From: Falsiroseomonas tokyonensis
GTDB lineage: Bacteria > Pseudomonadota > Alphaproteobacteria > Acetobacterales > Acetobacteraceae
DNA: 64,000 nucleotides
Direction of reading: 5' to 3'
Assembly: GCF_019024325.1 (NCBI RefSeq)
Contig: NZ_JAFNJS010000001.1
Span: 930,001 to 994,000 of the forward strand
Below are positions 56,922 to 64,000 of this stretch, one piece after another (position 1 is the first letter of the stretch; each line of letters begins with the position of its first letter). The position numbers were made by a program, and so were the translations under genes. The notes beneath the pieces are model-generated. The model did no database searches. It worked only from the letters and a program-made list of their open reading frames with translations, and was not told the origin of the DNA.

Positions 56922-58010
56922 ATGAACCGCCGTGCCATGCTGGGCGCCGCCGCCGCGGCCGCGCCCCTCGCCCTCGCCACGCCCGCCCTGGCCCAGGCCA
57001 ATCCGGAGGTGCGCTGGCGCGCCGCCTCCTCCTTCCCCCGCGTCTTCGACGTGCTCTACGGCACCTTCGAGAAGGTGGCCGCCCGCGTCGCCCAGCTGAC
57101 CGAGGGCAAGTTCCGCATCCAGACCTTCCCGGCCGGCGAGATCGTCGGCGGGCTGCAGGTGCTGGACGCCGTCCAGGCCGGCACCATCGAGGCCGGGCAC
57201 ACCGCCTCCTACTACTACATCGGCAAGGAGCCGGGCTTTGCCCCCTTCACCGCCATGTGCTTCGGCCTGAACACCCGCCAGCTGACCTCCTGGTTCCGCC
57301 ATGGCGGCGGCAACCAGCTCGCGGCGGAGCTCTTCAACGAGTACAACATCCACGGCATCACCTGCGGCGACACCGGCGCGCAGATGGGCGGCTGGTTCCG
57401 CAACGAGATCACCTCGGTGGACCAGCTGCGCGGCCTGAAGTTCCGCATCACGGGCCTGGCCGGCCAGCTGTTTACCCGCCTCGGCGCCGCGCCCACGCTG
57501 ATCGCGCCCGCCGACATCTACCCCTCGCTGGAGCGCGGCGTGATCGACGCCGCCGAATTCGTCGGCCCGCATGACGATGAGCGCGCGAACTACGTCCGCG
57601 TTGCGCGCTTCTACTACGCCCCGGGCTTCTGGGAGCCGGGCGCGCGGCTGCACTTCATGTCCAATATGCGCGCCTGGAACGCCCTGCCGGACCAGTACAA
57701 GCACGCGCTGGAAGTGGCCTGCGGCGAGGCGGATGCCGAGATGGTCGCGCGCTACGACTTCCTGAACCCGCAGGCGCTGCGCCGCCTGGTCGCCGCCGGC
57801 GCCCAGCTGCGCTTCTGGCCGCGCCCGGTGCTGGAAGCCGCCTGGAAGGCGAATGAGGAATTGAACGCCGACCTGGCCCGCGGCAATCCGCGCTTCGCCA
57901 AGATCATGGAAAGCTACAACCGCTTCCGCACCGAGCAGTTCCAGTGGTTCCGCATCGCCGAGAACAGCTACGACAATTTTGCGTTCTCGGCCGCCCAGAC
58001 GGTCCGCTGA
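56922..58010 (+). CDS. TRAP-type DctP-family substrate-binding protein
   Basis: 362 residues. Signal MNRRAMLGAAAAAAPLALATPALA|Q with twin arginines (Tat-like). Mature: WRAASSFPRVFDVLYGTFEKV, QTFPAGEIVGGLQVLDAVQAG and LRGLKFRITGLAGQLFTRLGA match TakP-like periplasmic binders of 2-oxo acids or other organic anions. No TRAP membrane genes (DctQM) lie beside it. 105 bp separates it from the DUF4149 gene, with a small hairpin (CCGCC...GGCGG) in between. Confidence 0.9.
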   Translation: MNRRAMLGAAAAAAPLALATPALAQANPEVRWRAASSFPRVFDVLYGTFEKVAARVAQLTEGKFRIQTFPAGEIVGGLQVLDAVQAGTIEAGHTASYYYIGKEPGFAPFTAMCFGLNTRQLTSWFRHGGGNQLAAELFNEYNIHGITCGDTGAQMGGWFRNEITSVDQLRGLKFRITGLAGQLFTRLGAAPTLIAPADIYPSLERGVIDAAEFVGPHDDERANYVRVARFYYAPGFWEPGARLHFMSNMRAWNALPDQYKHALEVACGEADAEMVARYDFLNPQALRRLVAAGAQLRFWPRPVLEAAWKANEELNADLARGNPRFAKIMESYNRFRTEQFQWFRIAENSYDNFAFSAAQTVR

Positions 58011-58099
58011 TAAATTTGAGGCCATCCGACGGCGGCGCGCATCGCAGCGCGCCGCCGCCTGCCCTATAGCCCGCGCGAACCAACAGGGACGACGCGCGG

Positions 58100-58903
58100 A
58101 TGGATCTCGGGACACTGCTCTCCGCCCTGGCCATGGGCGTGGTCGAAGGCGCGACCGAATTCCTGCCGATCTCCTCGACCGGCCACCTGATCCTCCTCGG
58201 CGAGCTGATCGGCTTCCAAGGCCCGCCGGGCAAGACCTTCGAAATCTGCATCCAGCTCGGCGCCGTGCTCGCCGTGGTGGTAGTCTTCCGCGCCACCCTC
58301 TGGCGCCTGGCCACCCTGGCCTGGAAACCCGGACCGGAACGCTTCTACGCCCAGAACCTGCTGCTGGCCTTCCTGCCCGCCGCCGTCATCGGCGCCACCC
58401 TGCACGGCACCATCACCCGGCTGCTGTTCAGCCCCTGGGTGGTCTGCTTCGCGCTGATCCTGGGCGGCATCGCCATCATCGCCATCGAACGCTGGCGACC
58501 CAACCCCAGCATCCACTCCGTCCCCCAGATGGGACCCCTCGCCGCCCTGCTGATCGGCCTCGGCCAGGCGCTGGCGATGATCCCCGGCACCTCCCGCTCC
58601 GGCGCCACCATCATCACCGCCCTCCTCGTCGGCGTCGAACGCCGCACCGCCGCCGAATTCAGCTTCGTCCTCGCCATCCCCACCATGGCCGCCGCCACAG
58701 CCTACAGCCTCTACAAGGCCCGCGCCGACCTCGACCTCTCCGACCTCGGCCAGATCAGCATCGGCTTCATCACCGCCTTCATCGTCGCCCTGGTGATCGT
58801 GCGCTGGCTGATGCGCGTGATCTCCCGCATCGGCTTCACCCCCTTCGGCTACTACCGCATCGCCCTCGGCACCCTGATGCTCGCCTTCCTCATCCTGCGC
58901 TGA
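58100..58903 (+). CDS. uppP: Undecaprenyl-diphosphatase
   Basis: 267 residues, eight or so hydrophobic segments. The two conserved motifs are EGATEFLPISSTGHL (16-30) and PGTSRSGATI (about 163-172). It dephosphorylates undecaprenyl pyrophosphate to recycle the lipid carrier for peptidoglycan synthesis; overproduction gives bacitracin resistance. The start ATG at 58100 follows a GAC-rich, weak site. Its 3' end meets the second nested palindromic element. Confidence 0.95.
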   Translation: MDLGTLLSALAMGVVEGATEFLPISSTGHLILLGELIGFQGPPGKTFEICIQLGAVLAVVVVFRATLWRLATLAWKPGPERFYAQNLLLAFLPAAVIGATLHGTITRLLFSPWVVCFALILGGIAIIAIERWRPNPSIHSVPQMGPLAALLIGLGQALAMIPGTSRSGATIITALLVGVERRTAAEFSFVLAIPTMAAATAYSLYKARADLDLSDLGQISIGFITAFIVALVIVRWLMRVISRIGFTPFGYYRIALGTLMLAFLILR

Positions 58904-58941
58904 GGCCGGCCGCGGCTGGAGGCAGGCGGCGCTGGGTGGTT

Positions 58942-59169
58942 TGCAGGAGGGGCTCTGCCCCTCCCGCACCCTCCCCGCCAGGAGGCAGTGGCCTCCTGGA
59001 CCTCAGGACCTTTGAGTAGAAATGGAGAGGGGGCCGTGGCTGCCGCATGATCTGCGGTACCGCTGGCCCCCTCTCCATTTCTACTCATGATTCAAGGGTT
59101 CCAAGGGGCCACTGCCCCTTGGCAGGGGATCGGACGCATGCGTCCGATGGGGGACAGCGTCCCCCTGCA
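58942..59169. repeat. Nested palindromic element, copy 2 (between uppP and rutE)
   Basis: Outer arms tgcagg (58942-58947) and cctgca (59164-59169). Inside: 58946-58964 (8-bp stem), 58978-58999 (9-bp stem), the central stem, 59101-59122 (9-bp stem with CACT loop), a 16-bp palindrome cggacgca/tgcgtccg (59131-59146), and 59149-59165 (6-bp stem). The central stem is a perfect 22-bp inverted repeat (59014-59035 with 59065-59086) around a 29-nt loop. Same plan as 39889-40121, with mostly different stem sequence but the same GGCC loop closure and CACT loop. It lies between convergent genes. Confidence 0.85.
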
Positions 59170-59185
59170 GAGCCACTCGCGCAGC

Positions 59186-59782
59186 CTATTCCAGCCGGGC
59201 CGCCTCATCGAAGCTCAGGCGCGGGCTGCGGGGGAAGAGGCCGGTGTTGTCGCCGTAGCCGAGGTTGACCAGGAAGTTGGATTTCCAGGTGGTGCCGGCC
59301 AGGAAGAGTTCGTCGACCTTGGCGTTGTCGAAGCCGCTCATCGGGCCGGCGTCGAGGCCGGCGGCGCGGGCGGCCAGGATCAGGTAGGCGCCTTGCAGGG
59401 TGCCGTTGCGGAAGGCGGTGGTTTCGGCCAGGGCGGGGTTGCCGGCGAACCAGGACCGTGCGTCGGCGTGCGGGAAGAGGAAGGGCAGCTTGTCGTAGAA
59501 GGCGGTGTCGTGGGCCACGATGGCGATGACGGGCGCCGTCATGGTCTTTTCGAGGTTGCCGGGCGAGAGGGCTTCCTTCAGGCGGGCCTTGGCGTCCGGC
59601 GTGCGGATGAAGACGAAGCGCGCGGGCGAGGAATTGGCCGAGGTGGGCGCGAATTTCAGGAGGTTGTAGATCTCCTCAATCTTGCTGTCCGGAACCGGGC
59701 GGTCCTGCCACTTGTTCGCGGTGCGGGCCTCGCGGAACAGGGTGTCCAGGGCCTGGTCGTCGAGGGTCGTGCGGTCCGTCAT
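59186..59782 (-). CDS. RutE-like nitroreductase (malonic semialdehyde reductase type)
   Basis: 198 residues from ATG 59782 ([19 protein letters not shown]). NWQDRP-like N-terminus, [18 protein letters not shown] (FMN contact), [58 protein letters not shown]. These match RutE, which reduces malonic semialdehyde in pyrimidine breakdown; members often act on other aldehydes or nitro compounds. No other rut gene is in the window. It is in a minus-strand group with the NifU-type gene but separated by 120 bp. Confidence 0.87.
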   Translation of the reverse strand: MTDRTTLDDQALDTLFREARTANKWQDRPVPDSKIEEIYNLLKFAPTSANSSPARFVFIRTPDAKARLKEALSPGNLEKTMTAPVIAIVAHDTAFYDKLPFLFPHADARSWFAGNPALAETTAFRNGTLQGAYLILAARAAGLDAGPMSGFDNAKVDELFLAGTTWKSNFLVNLGYGDNTGLFPRSPRLSFDEAARLE

Positions 59783-59902
59783 CGCAATCTCCGTTGTCGC
59801 CGCCGGGGCGGCCTTGGCGCGGGGATACGATGCTTTGGCGCGGCGGGCCAATCGCCCGCCGCCATATCCGTCATCCGCCGGTGCAATGGACGGCGGGGTG
59901 GA

Positions 59903-60469
59903 TCAGGCCTCCACCTGCTCCACCCGGACCACTTCCGGCACGTAGTGCCGCAGCATGGTCTCGACCCCGTGCTTGAGCGTGGCGCGGGAGGAGGGGCAGC
60001 CGGCGCAGGCGCCTTGCATATGCAGGCGGACGACGCCTTCGCGGAAGCCGCGGAAGACGATGTCGCCGCCGTCGCCGGCCACCGCCGGGCGCACGCGGGT
60101 GTCGAGCAGTTCCTTGATCTGGGTGACGATTTCCTCGTCCTCCGCGGCGAAGTCCTCCTCCTCCGCGACGGCGTCCTCGCCTTCCATCACCGGCAGGCCG
60201 GCCAGGTAGTGTTCCATGACGGCGCCGAGAATGCGGGGACGCAGCATCTGCCAGTCGGCAGACTCAGCCTTGGTGACAGTCACAAAATCCTGGCCGAGGA
60301 AGACGCGGGCGACGTCGCCGACGGCGAAGATGCGGGCCGCCAGCGGGCTGCGCCCGGCGGTGTCCTCGGCCGAGGTGAAGTCCGCGGTGCCGCGGCTCGC
60401 CATGACATCGCGGCCCGGCAGGAACTTCAATGTGGCGGGGTTCGGCGTGGCTTCCGTCTCGATGAACAT
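59903..60469 (-). CDS. NifU/Nfu-type iron-sulfur cluster scaffold protein
   Basis: 188 residues. The N-terminal half is the Nfu-N domain (MFIETEATPNPATLKFLPG). Then an acidic linker (VAEEEDFAAEDEEIV), and the C-terminal NifU domain with the cluster-binding CAGC (C155, C158 in HMQGACAGCPSS). Delivers Fe-S clusters to targets. The start ATG at 60469 is standard. No other isc/suf gene is adjacent. Confidence 0.93.
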   Translation of the reverse strand: MFIETEATPNPATLKFLPGRDVMASRGTADFTSAEDTAGRSPLAARIFAVGDVARVFLGQDFVTVTKAESADWQMLRPRILGAVMEHYLAGLPVMEGEDAVAEEEDFAAEDEEIVTQIKELLDTRVRPAVAGDGGDIVFRGFREGVVRLHMQGACAGCPSSRATLKHGVETMLRHYVPEVVRVEQVEA

Positions 60470-60583
60470 TCTTCTGAGTTCCGCGGTGCTGGCGATACCT
60501 GACCTATGTGGTCCGTTTTAGGGCCTGCTGCAACCGGTGGCTTTGGGGAGGTTGGAAGCGTGTCCCGACGGTCCCAGGAGAGG

Positions 60584-60664
60584 CGGCCCGCCGCGCTTCA
60601 GGCGGGCCGAGGCGCCGAACGGCGCCCGCGGCTCATGCCGCGAAGGCAAGCGCGCGGAGCGCGC
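60584..60664. repeat. Hairpin cluster upstream of the NifU-type gene
   Basis: Four perfect hairpins in a row: cggcccgcc/ggcgggccg (60584-60609, 8-nt loop), ggcgcc-gaac-ggcgcc (60611-60626), cgcggc-tcat-gccgcg (60627-60642), gcgcgc-gga-gcgcgc (60650-60664). They fill a 218-bp gap between two minus-strand genes. The same style of array occurs at 45889-46015. Confidence 0.65.
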
Positions 60665-60687
60665 GCCCGCCGTTTGAGGGCAAGCAT

Positions 60688-61182
60688 TTAAGTCACCCGC
60701 TCCAGCTCCGCATCGCTCATCCCGCCGGGCACGATGGTCATCGGCACCAGCAGCTTGGTGGCGTAGCGGCCGGTCAGCGCCTGGATCAGCGGGCCGGGGC
60801 CGGAGCCGCCGGTGGAGCTGGCCAGCACCAGGATGGAGATGCGCGGATCCTCCGCCAGCAGGGCCAGCAGCTCGTCGCGCGGATCGCCCTCCCGGATCAG
60901 CAGGATGGGCAGGCCGCCGGTCAGCTCGTTCACCTCGGCCGCGAGGCCGGAGAGAAGCCGCTCCGCCTCCTCCCGCCGTTCCTCGGCCAGCATGGCGCCG
61001 ACGCCGGCCCATTCCACCTGGCCAGCGGGCTCGATCACCCGCAGCAGGGCGACGCGGCCGCCGGATTTGCGCACCCGCAGCGCCGCGTAGCGCAGCGCCA
61101 GGCTGCGTTCGGGGCTGTCATCCACCACCACCAGGAAGACCCGGTCCCGTCGCGCCTGCGCCGCTTCCGCCGTTTCGCCCAT
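60688..61182 (-). CDS. Universal stress protein (UspA family)
   Basis: 164 residues from ATG 61182 (MGETAEAAQARRD). N-terminal beta strand RVFLVVVDDSPERSLALRYA, central GRVALLRVIEPAG, then ISILVLASSTGGSGPGPLIQAL and LLVPMTIVPGG. The Gly motif before the last strand is only partly like the ATP-binding UspA consensus, so nucleotide binding is uncertain. It ends a three-gene operon with the TIGR02186 and TauE genes (37 bp downstream of the former). Confidence 0.85.
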   Translation of the reverse strand: MGETAEAAQARRDRVFLVVVDDSPERSLALRYAALRVRKSGGRVALLRVIEPAGQVEWAGVGAMLAEERREEAERLLSGLAAEVNELTGGLPILLIREGDPRDELLALLAEDPRISILVLASSTGGSGPGPLIQALTGRYATKLLVPMTIVPGGMSDAELERVT

Positions 61183-61219
61183 GCTCGATACCCCAGAAGT
61201 CGCCGGGACGGGTGGCCCC

Positions 61220-61978
61220 TCAGCCGCGCCGGAAGACGACGCTGCCGATCCAGCCGGCCAGGCCCGCCATGATGATGCAGGCGATGGCATACAACACAGG
61301 CTGCTCCCGCGCGACGTCGGCGATGAAGGCGGAGGTGCCGGTGCGCACCACATCCAGCCGCAGCTCCTGCCGCGCCACCACGCGGCGGTTGCGCACCAGC
61401 ATCACCTGCACCTGGTACAGCCCATGCGCCACCGTGGCCGGCAGCGGCAGGCGGGCATGGAACAGCCGGCCGCCCGAGACCTCGATCGGGCGGTCGCGGT
61501 CCACCCACAGCCCGGCCTCCTGCTGCAGATTGGCCAGGGCATTGCGGAAGGTGGGCCCCTGCGCGCCGAGCTGCACCAGCGGCAGCTGGTCCAGCGCCAG
61601 GCGCAGGTCGGCGCGCTCCACCCGGTCCAGCATCGCAGTCAGCGGGCGGGTGGAGGCCAGGGCCCAGTAGCTCGGCACCCGGTTGAAGCGGGCGGAGGGG
61701 CCGTTGATCCAGAAGCCCATCGCATTGACCTTCTGGCGCACCATCATCGAGGTCTCGGGCCCGATGACCAGCACCAGCACCTCGTCCCCCTCCGGCCCGA
61801 TCAGGCGTTCGGTGGCGCCGAAGACCAGGATCTCGGCGCCGGAGAAGGCGGTGGTCACTTCCACCCGGCGCACCGAGAGTTCGGCGGTGAGGGAAGGCGG
61901 CACCGCCGCGGCCTCCTGCGCCCGGGCCGCGGGCAGGCCCAGTAGCAGCAGCAGCAGCAGGCAAGCCGCCCGCATCAT
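61220..61978 (-). CDS. TIGR02186 family membrane protein
   Basis: 252 residues. Signal MMRAACLLLLLLLGLPAARA|Q; a large beta-rich exported region (LTAELSVRRVEVTTAFSGAEILVFGATERLIG); and a C-terminal membrane anchor (VLYAIACIIMAGLAGWIGSVVF). The ATG at 61978 overlaps the TauE stop (ATGA), so it is translationally coupled. It matches the family that accompanies TauE/SafE exporters in alphaproteobacteria, of unknown molecular role. Confidence 0.85.
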   Translation of the reverse strand: MMRAACLLLLLLLGLPAARAQEAAAVPPSLTAELSVRRVEVTTAFSGAEILVFGATERLIGPEGDEVLVLVIGPETSMMVRQKVNAMGFWINGPSARFNRVPSYWALASTRPLTAMLDRVERADLRLALDQLPLVQLGAQGPTFRNALANLQQEAGLWVDRDRPIEVSGGRLFHARLPLPATVAHGLYQVQVMLVRNRRVVARQELRLDVVRTGTSAFIADVAREQPVLYAIACIIMAGLAGWIGSVVFRRG

Positions 61979-62883
61979 GGAACCGGGCCGATAACGAAGA
62001 GCGACTCCGGCACCCGCAGCAGGTCCCAGAGCAGGGACAGCGCCACGGCCAGCACCAGCGCGCCGAGCAGCGCGCGCATCTCCTCTCCGCGCAGCTTGGT
62101 GCCCATGGCGGCGCCGAATTGCGCGCCGGAGACGCCGCCGGCCAGCAGCAGCAGGGTCAGCACGACATCGACGCTGCCGACCTGGATGGCCTGCAGGAAG
62201 GTGACATTGGCGGTGACGAAGACCACCTGGAACAGCGAGGTGCCGATCACGACGGCGGTCGGCATGCCGAGCAGGTAGATCATCGCCGGCACCAGCATGA
62301 AGCCACCGCCCACGCCCATGACGGCGGAGAGCACGCCGATGGCGAAGCCGATGCCGAGCGGCGGGATGACCGAGATGTACAGCCGCGACTTGCGGAACCG
62401 CATCTTGAAGGGCAGGCCGTGCATCCAGAGGTGCTCGTGCAGCCGCTGCGGCCGCGCCCGCTTGCGGCGCAGGATCGCGGTCAGGCTTTCGCGCACCATC
62501 AGCCCGCCGACGCTGCCCAGCACGACGACGTAGAAGATGGCCACGGCGAGATCGACCTGCCCCGCGCGGCGCAGCCAGGCGAACAGCTGCACGCCGGCGA
62601 GCGAACCGAGGAAGCCTCCGATGATGAGCACCGTGCCCATCCGCACATCGACATTGCCGCGCCGCCACTGCGCGATGAGGCCGGAGACGGAGGCGCCGAG
62701 CGTCTGGTTGGCGCCGGAGCCGACGGCGACGGGCGAGGGAATGCCGATCAGGATCAGCAGCGGCGTCAGCAGGAAGCCGCCGCCGACGCCGAACAGGCCC
62801 GAGAGCCAGCCCACGCCAAAGCCGATGCCCAGCAGCAGCAGGGCATCGACCGACATTTCGGCAATCGGCAGATAGACCTGCAT
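61975..62883 (-). CDS. Sulfite exporter TauE/SafE family protein
   Basis: 302 residues. Eight or so helices built as a duplication: GVGGGFLLTP at 32-41 and GVGGGFMLVP near 194-203. The N-terminus MQVYLPIAEMSVDALLLLG is typical of the family. Members export sulfite, sulfoacetate or other organosulfur anions. The start ATG at 62883 was chosen on homology; the frame is open further upstream. It heads the TauE-TIGR02186-Usp operon, divergent from the gene at 63103. Confidence 0.88.
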   Translation of the reverse strand: MQVYLPIAEMSVDALLLLGIGFGVGWLSGLFGVGGGFLLTPLLILIGIPSPVAVGSGANQTLGASVSGLIAQWRRGNVDVRMGTVLIIGGFLGSLAGVQLFAWLRRAGQVDLAVAIFYVVVLGSVGGLMVRESLTAILRRKRARPQRLHEHLWMHGLPFKMRFRKSRLYISVIPPLGIGFAIGVLSAVMGVGGGFMLVPAMIYLLGMPTAVVIGTSLFQVVFVTANVTFLQAIQVGSVDVVLTLLLLAGGVSGAQFGAAMGTKLRGEEMRALLGALVLAVALSLLWDLLRVPESLFVIGPVP

Positions 62884-63102
62884 TCCGCGGGCGAGTCTCG
62901 GCTGGCGGCGTGGCGACAAGAAGGCGGTATCAACCTCTGCGCAGGGGGCCGCAACCCGGGCAGGCGCGGGAAGTGTGGTCGTTTCGGTCAGATCGGCGTG
63001 CGCGCGCCTGTTGCGCCCGTCACCTGTTGCACCTGTCACCAGGATGCGCATGACGCGGCGGGGCCGATCCGCTATCCGGGGCGCGAACCGGAGCATGCCG
63101 CC

Positions 63103-64000
63103 ATGACGCAGCACCCCATCCTGGGCCCCATTCTGGGTCGCCGGCTTTTCGCCACACTGCCGCTCGCCCTTGCCGCCCCGGCGCTGCGCGCGCCCGCGGC
63201 GCAGACCGCGGCGCGTGTGACGCTGCTGCATCTGAACGACTTTCACAGCCGGCATGAGGGGGCGCAGCCCTCCGGCGCCGCCTGCCGCGCGGGCGCGCCC
63301 TGCGCCGGCGGAGCGGCGCGGCTTGTGGCCGGCTTCCATGCGGCGCGTGCGGCGGCGGTGGCGGAAGGCCGCGCGGTGCTGGCGCTGGATGCGGGGGACC
63401 AGTTCCTCGGCAGCCTGTTCTACACGCTGCACAAGGGGATGGCGGAGGCCGCGGTGCAGCGGCAGTGGGGCGTGCAGGCCATGGCGCCGGGCAACCACGA
63501 CTTCAATGGCGGGCCGGCGGTGCTCGGCGCCTATCTGCGGGCGCTCGGCGTGCCCTTGCTGGCCGCCAACCTGGATGCGGCGGCGGAGCCGGAGCTGGCT
63601 GGGCTGGTCGCGCCCTACCACGTCTTCACGGTCGGCGGCGCGCGCATCGGCGTGGTCGGGCTGACGCTGGAGAATATCCCGCAGATCTCTTCCCCCGGTC
63701 CCAGGCTGCGCTTCACCGCGGCGGAGGAGGCGGTGGCGCGCGCCATCGCGGCGATCCGCGCGCAGGGCCCGGCCAGCATCGTCGTGCTGTCGCATCGCGG
63801 CCTGTCGGCGGACCAGGCGCTGGCGTCGGCGGTGCCGGGCATCGATGTCATCGTCGGCGGCCATTCGCATACGCTGGTCTCGCCGCCCCAGCTGGCGGAT
63901 GGCGCGGACCGGCCGGTGCGGATCGTGCAGGCCGGTGCGCTGGGCCGCTGGCGCGGCCGGCTCGACCTCGACCTGGCCGCGGATGGAAGGGTGGCCGCGC
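63103..64000 (+). CDS. 5'-nucleotidase / metallophosphatase family protein (cut by window end)
   Basis: The first 299 codons are visible and run off the window end. After a signal-like N-terminus (GRRLFATLPLALAAPALRAP), the metallophosphatase motifs appear in order: LLHLNDFHSRHEG, DAGDQFLGSLFY, APGNHDFNGGP, VLSHRGLSADQ and VGGHSHT. These fit the UshA/5'-nucleotidase family: periplasmic hydrolases of nucleotides or UDP-sugars. A C-terminal 5'-nucleotidase domain is expected beyond the edge. Divergent from the TauE gene by 219 bp. Confidence 0.92.
   Translation, partial: MTQHPILGPILGRRLFATLPLALAAPALRAPAAQTAARVTLLHLNDFHSRHEGAQPSGAACRAGAPCAGGAARLVAGFHAARAAAVAEGRAVLALDAGDQFLGSLFYTLHKGMAEAAVQRQWGVQAMAPGNHDFNGGPAVLGAYLRALGVPLLAANLDAAAEPELAGLVAPYHVFTVGGARIGVVGLTLENIPQISSPGPRLRFTAAEEAVARAIAAIRAQGPASIVVLSHRGLSADQALASAVPGIDVIVGGHSHTLVSPPQLADGADRPVRIVQAGALGRWRGRLDLDLAADGRVAA

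Overview
The window is a very GC-rich bacterial chromosome segment with dense genes, short spacers and strong G/C bias at third codon positions. Several features point to an alphaproteobacterium of the Acetobacteraceae, most like a Roseomonas relative: a hisB-DUF2628-hisH-GNAT-hisA-hisF-hisE cluster, sdhCDAB, aapJQMP, a TctC/Bug binding protein, a DUF1489 gene, and a GTTC-N7-GTTC LexA-type site. This placement is inference from gene content and order; no rRNA is present to confirm it.

Layout. 1-2959 (minus): a CUT1-type sugar or glycerol-phosphate ABC importer (ATPase, two permeases, start of the binding protein). 3097-8918 (plus): histidine biosynthesis genes followed by a HIT hydrolase and a SirB1-type protein. 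8925-9121: an island of four consecutive palindromes. 9146-13413 (minus): a small secreted protein and a 1247-residue protein with nine Calx-beta repeats. 13491-16234 (minus): a radical SAM protein and a UdgX-type uracil-DNA-binding protein behind a promoter whose -10 lies inside a LexA-like box; I judge this the most interesting unit. 16383-18116: small genes and a fumarylacetoacetase/hydratase-family enzyme. 18278-27257 (plus): lolA, pnp, a nitronate-monooxygenase-like flavoprotein with an unusual cysteine cluster, an unrecognised 640-residue protein, a DUF2272 lipoprotein and an old-yellow-enzyme family reductase. 27303-32105: a sugar-acid-type module (Bug binding protein, enolase-superfamily enzyme, divergent LysR), then a RraA-family protein and a divergent SDR. 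32119-35031: a GH13 glucosidase, a small acidic protein and an ornithine-cyclodeaminase-family enzyme. 35275-39876 (plus): the general L-amino-acid ABC importer aapJQMP. 40202-42500: kup and a small hypothetical gene. 42563-45005 (minus): katG and a tRNA-Ala(GGC) with its own promoter and terminator. 45172-46707 (plus): both subunits of a 3-oxoacid CoA-transferase. 46746-51387: small genes, a TAXI-type TRAP binding protein and a chemoreceptor. 51471-56816 (plus): asd, sdhCDAB and a DUF4149 membrane protein. 56922-58903 (plus): a DctP-type binding protein and uppP. 59186-62883 (minus): a RutE-like nitroreductase, a NifU-type Fe-S protein, and a Usp/TIGR02186/TauE operon. 63103-64000 (plus): the start of a 5'-nucleotidase-family enzyme.

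Much of the content is core metabolism and nutrient uptake (histidine synthesis, succinate dehydrogenase, CoA transfer, amino-acid and carboxylate import, potassium uptake, peroxide defence). No phage, integrase, transposase or CRISPR array is visible. The accessory signal lies in repeats: two about 230-bp nested palindromic elements (39889-40121 and 58942-59169) share the same fold plan but have different, perfectly complementary central stems, and several other intergenic regions carry strings of hairpins. All start choices, family names and functions come from reading the sequence without database searches.
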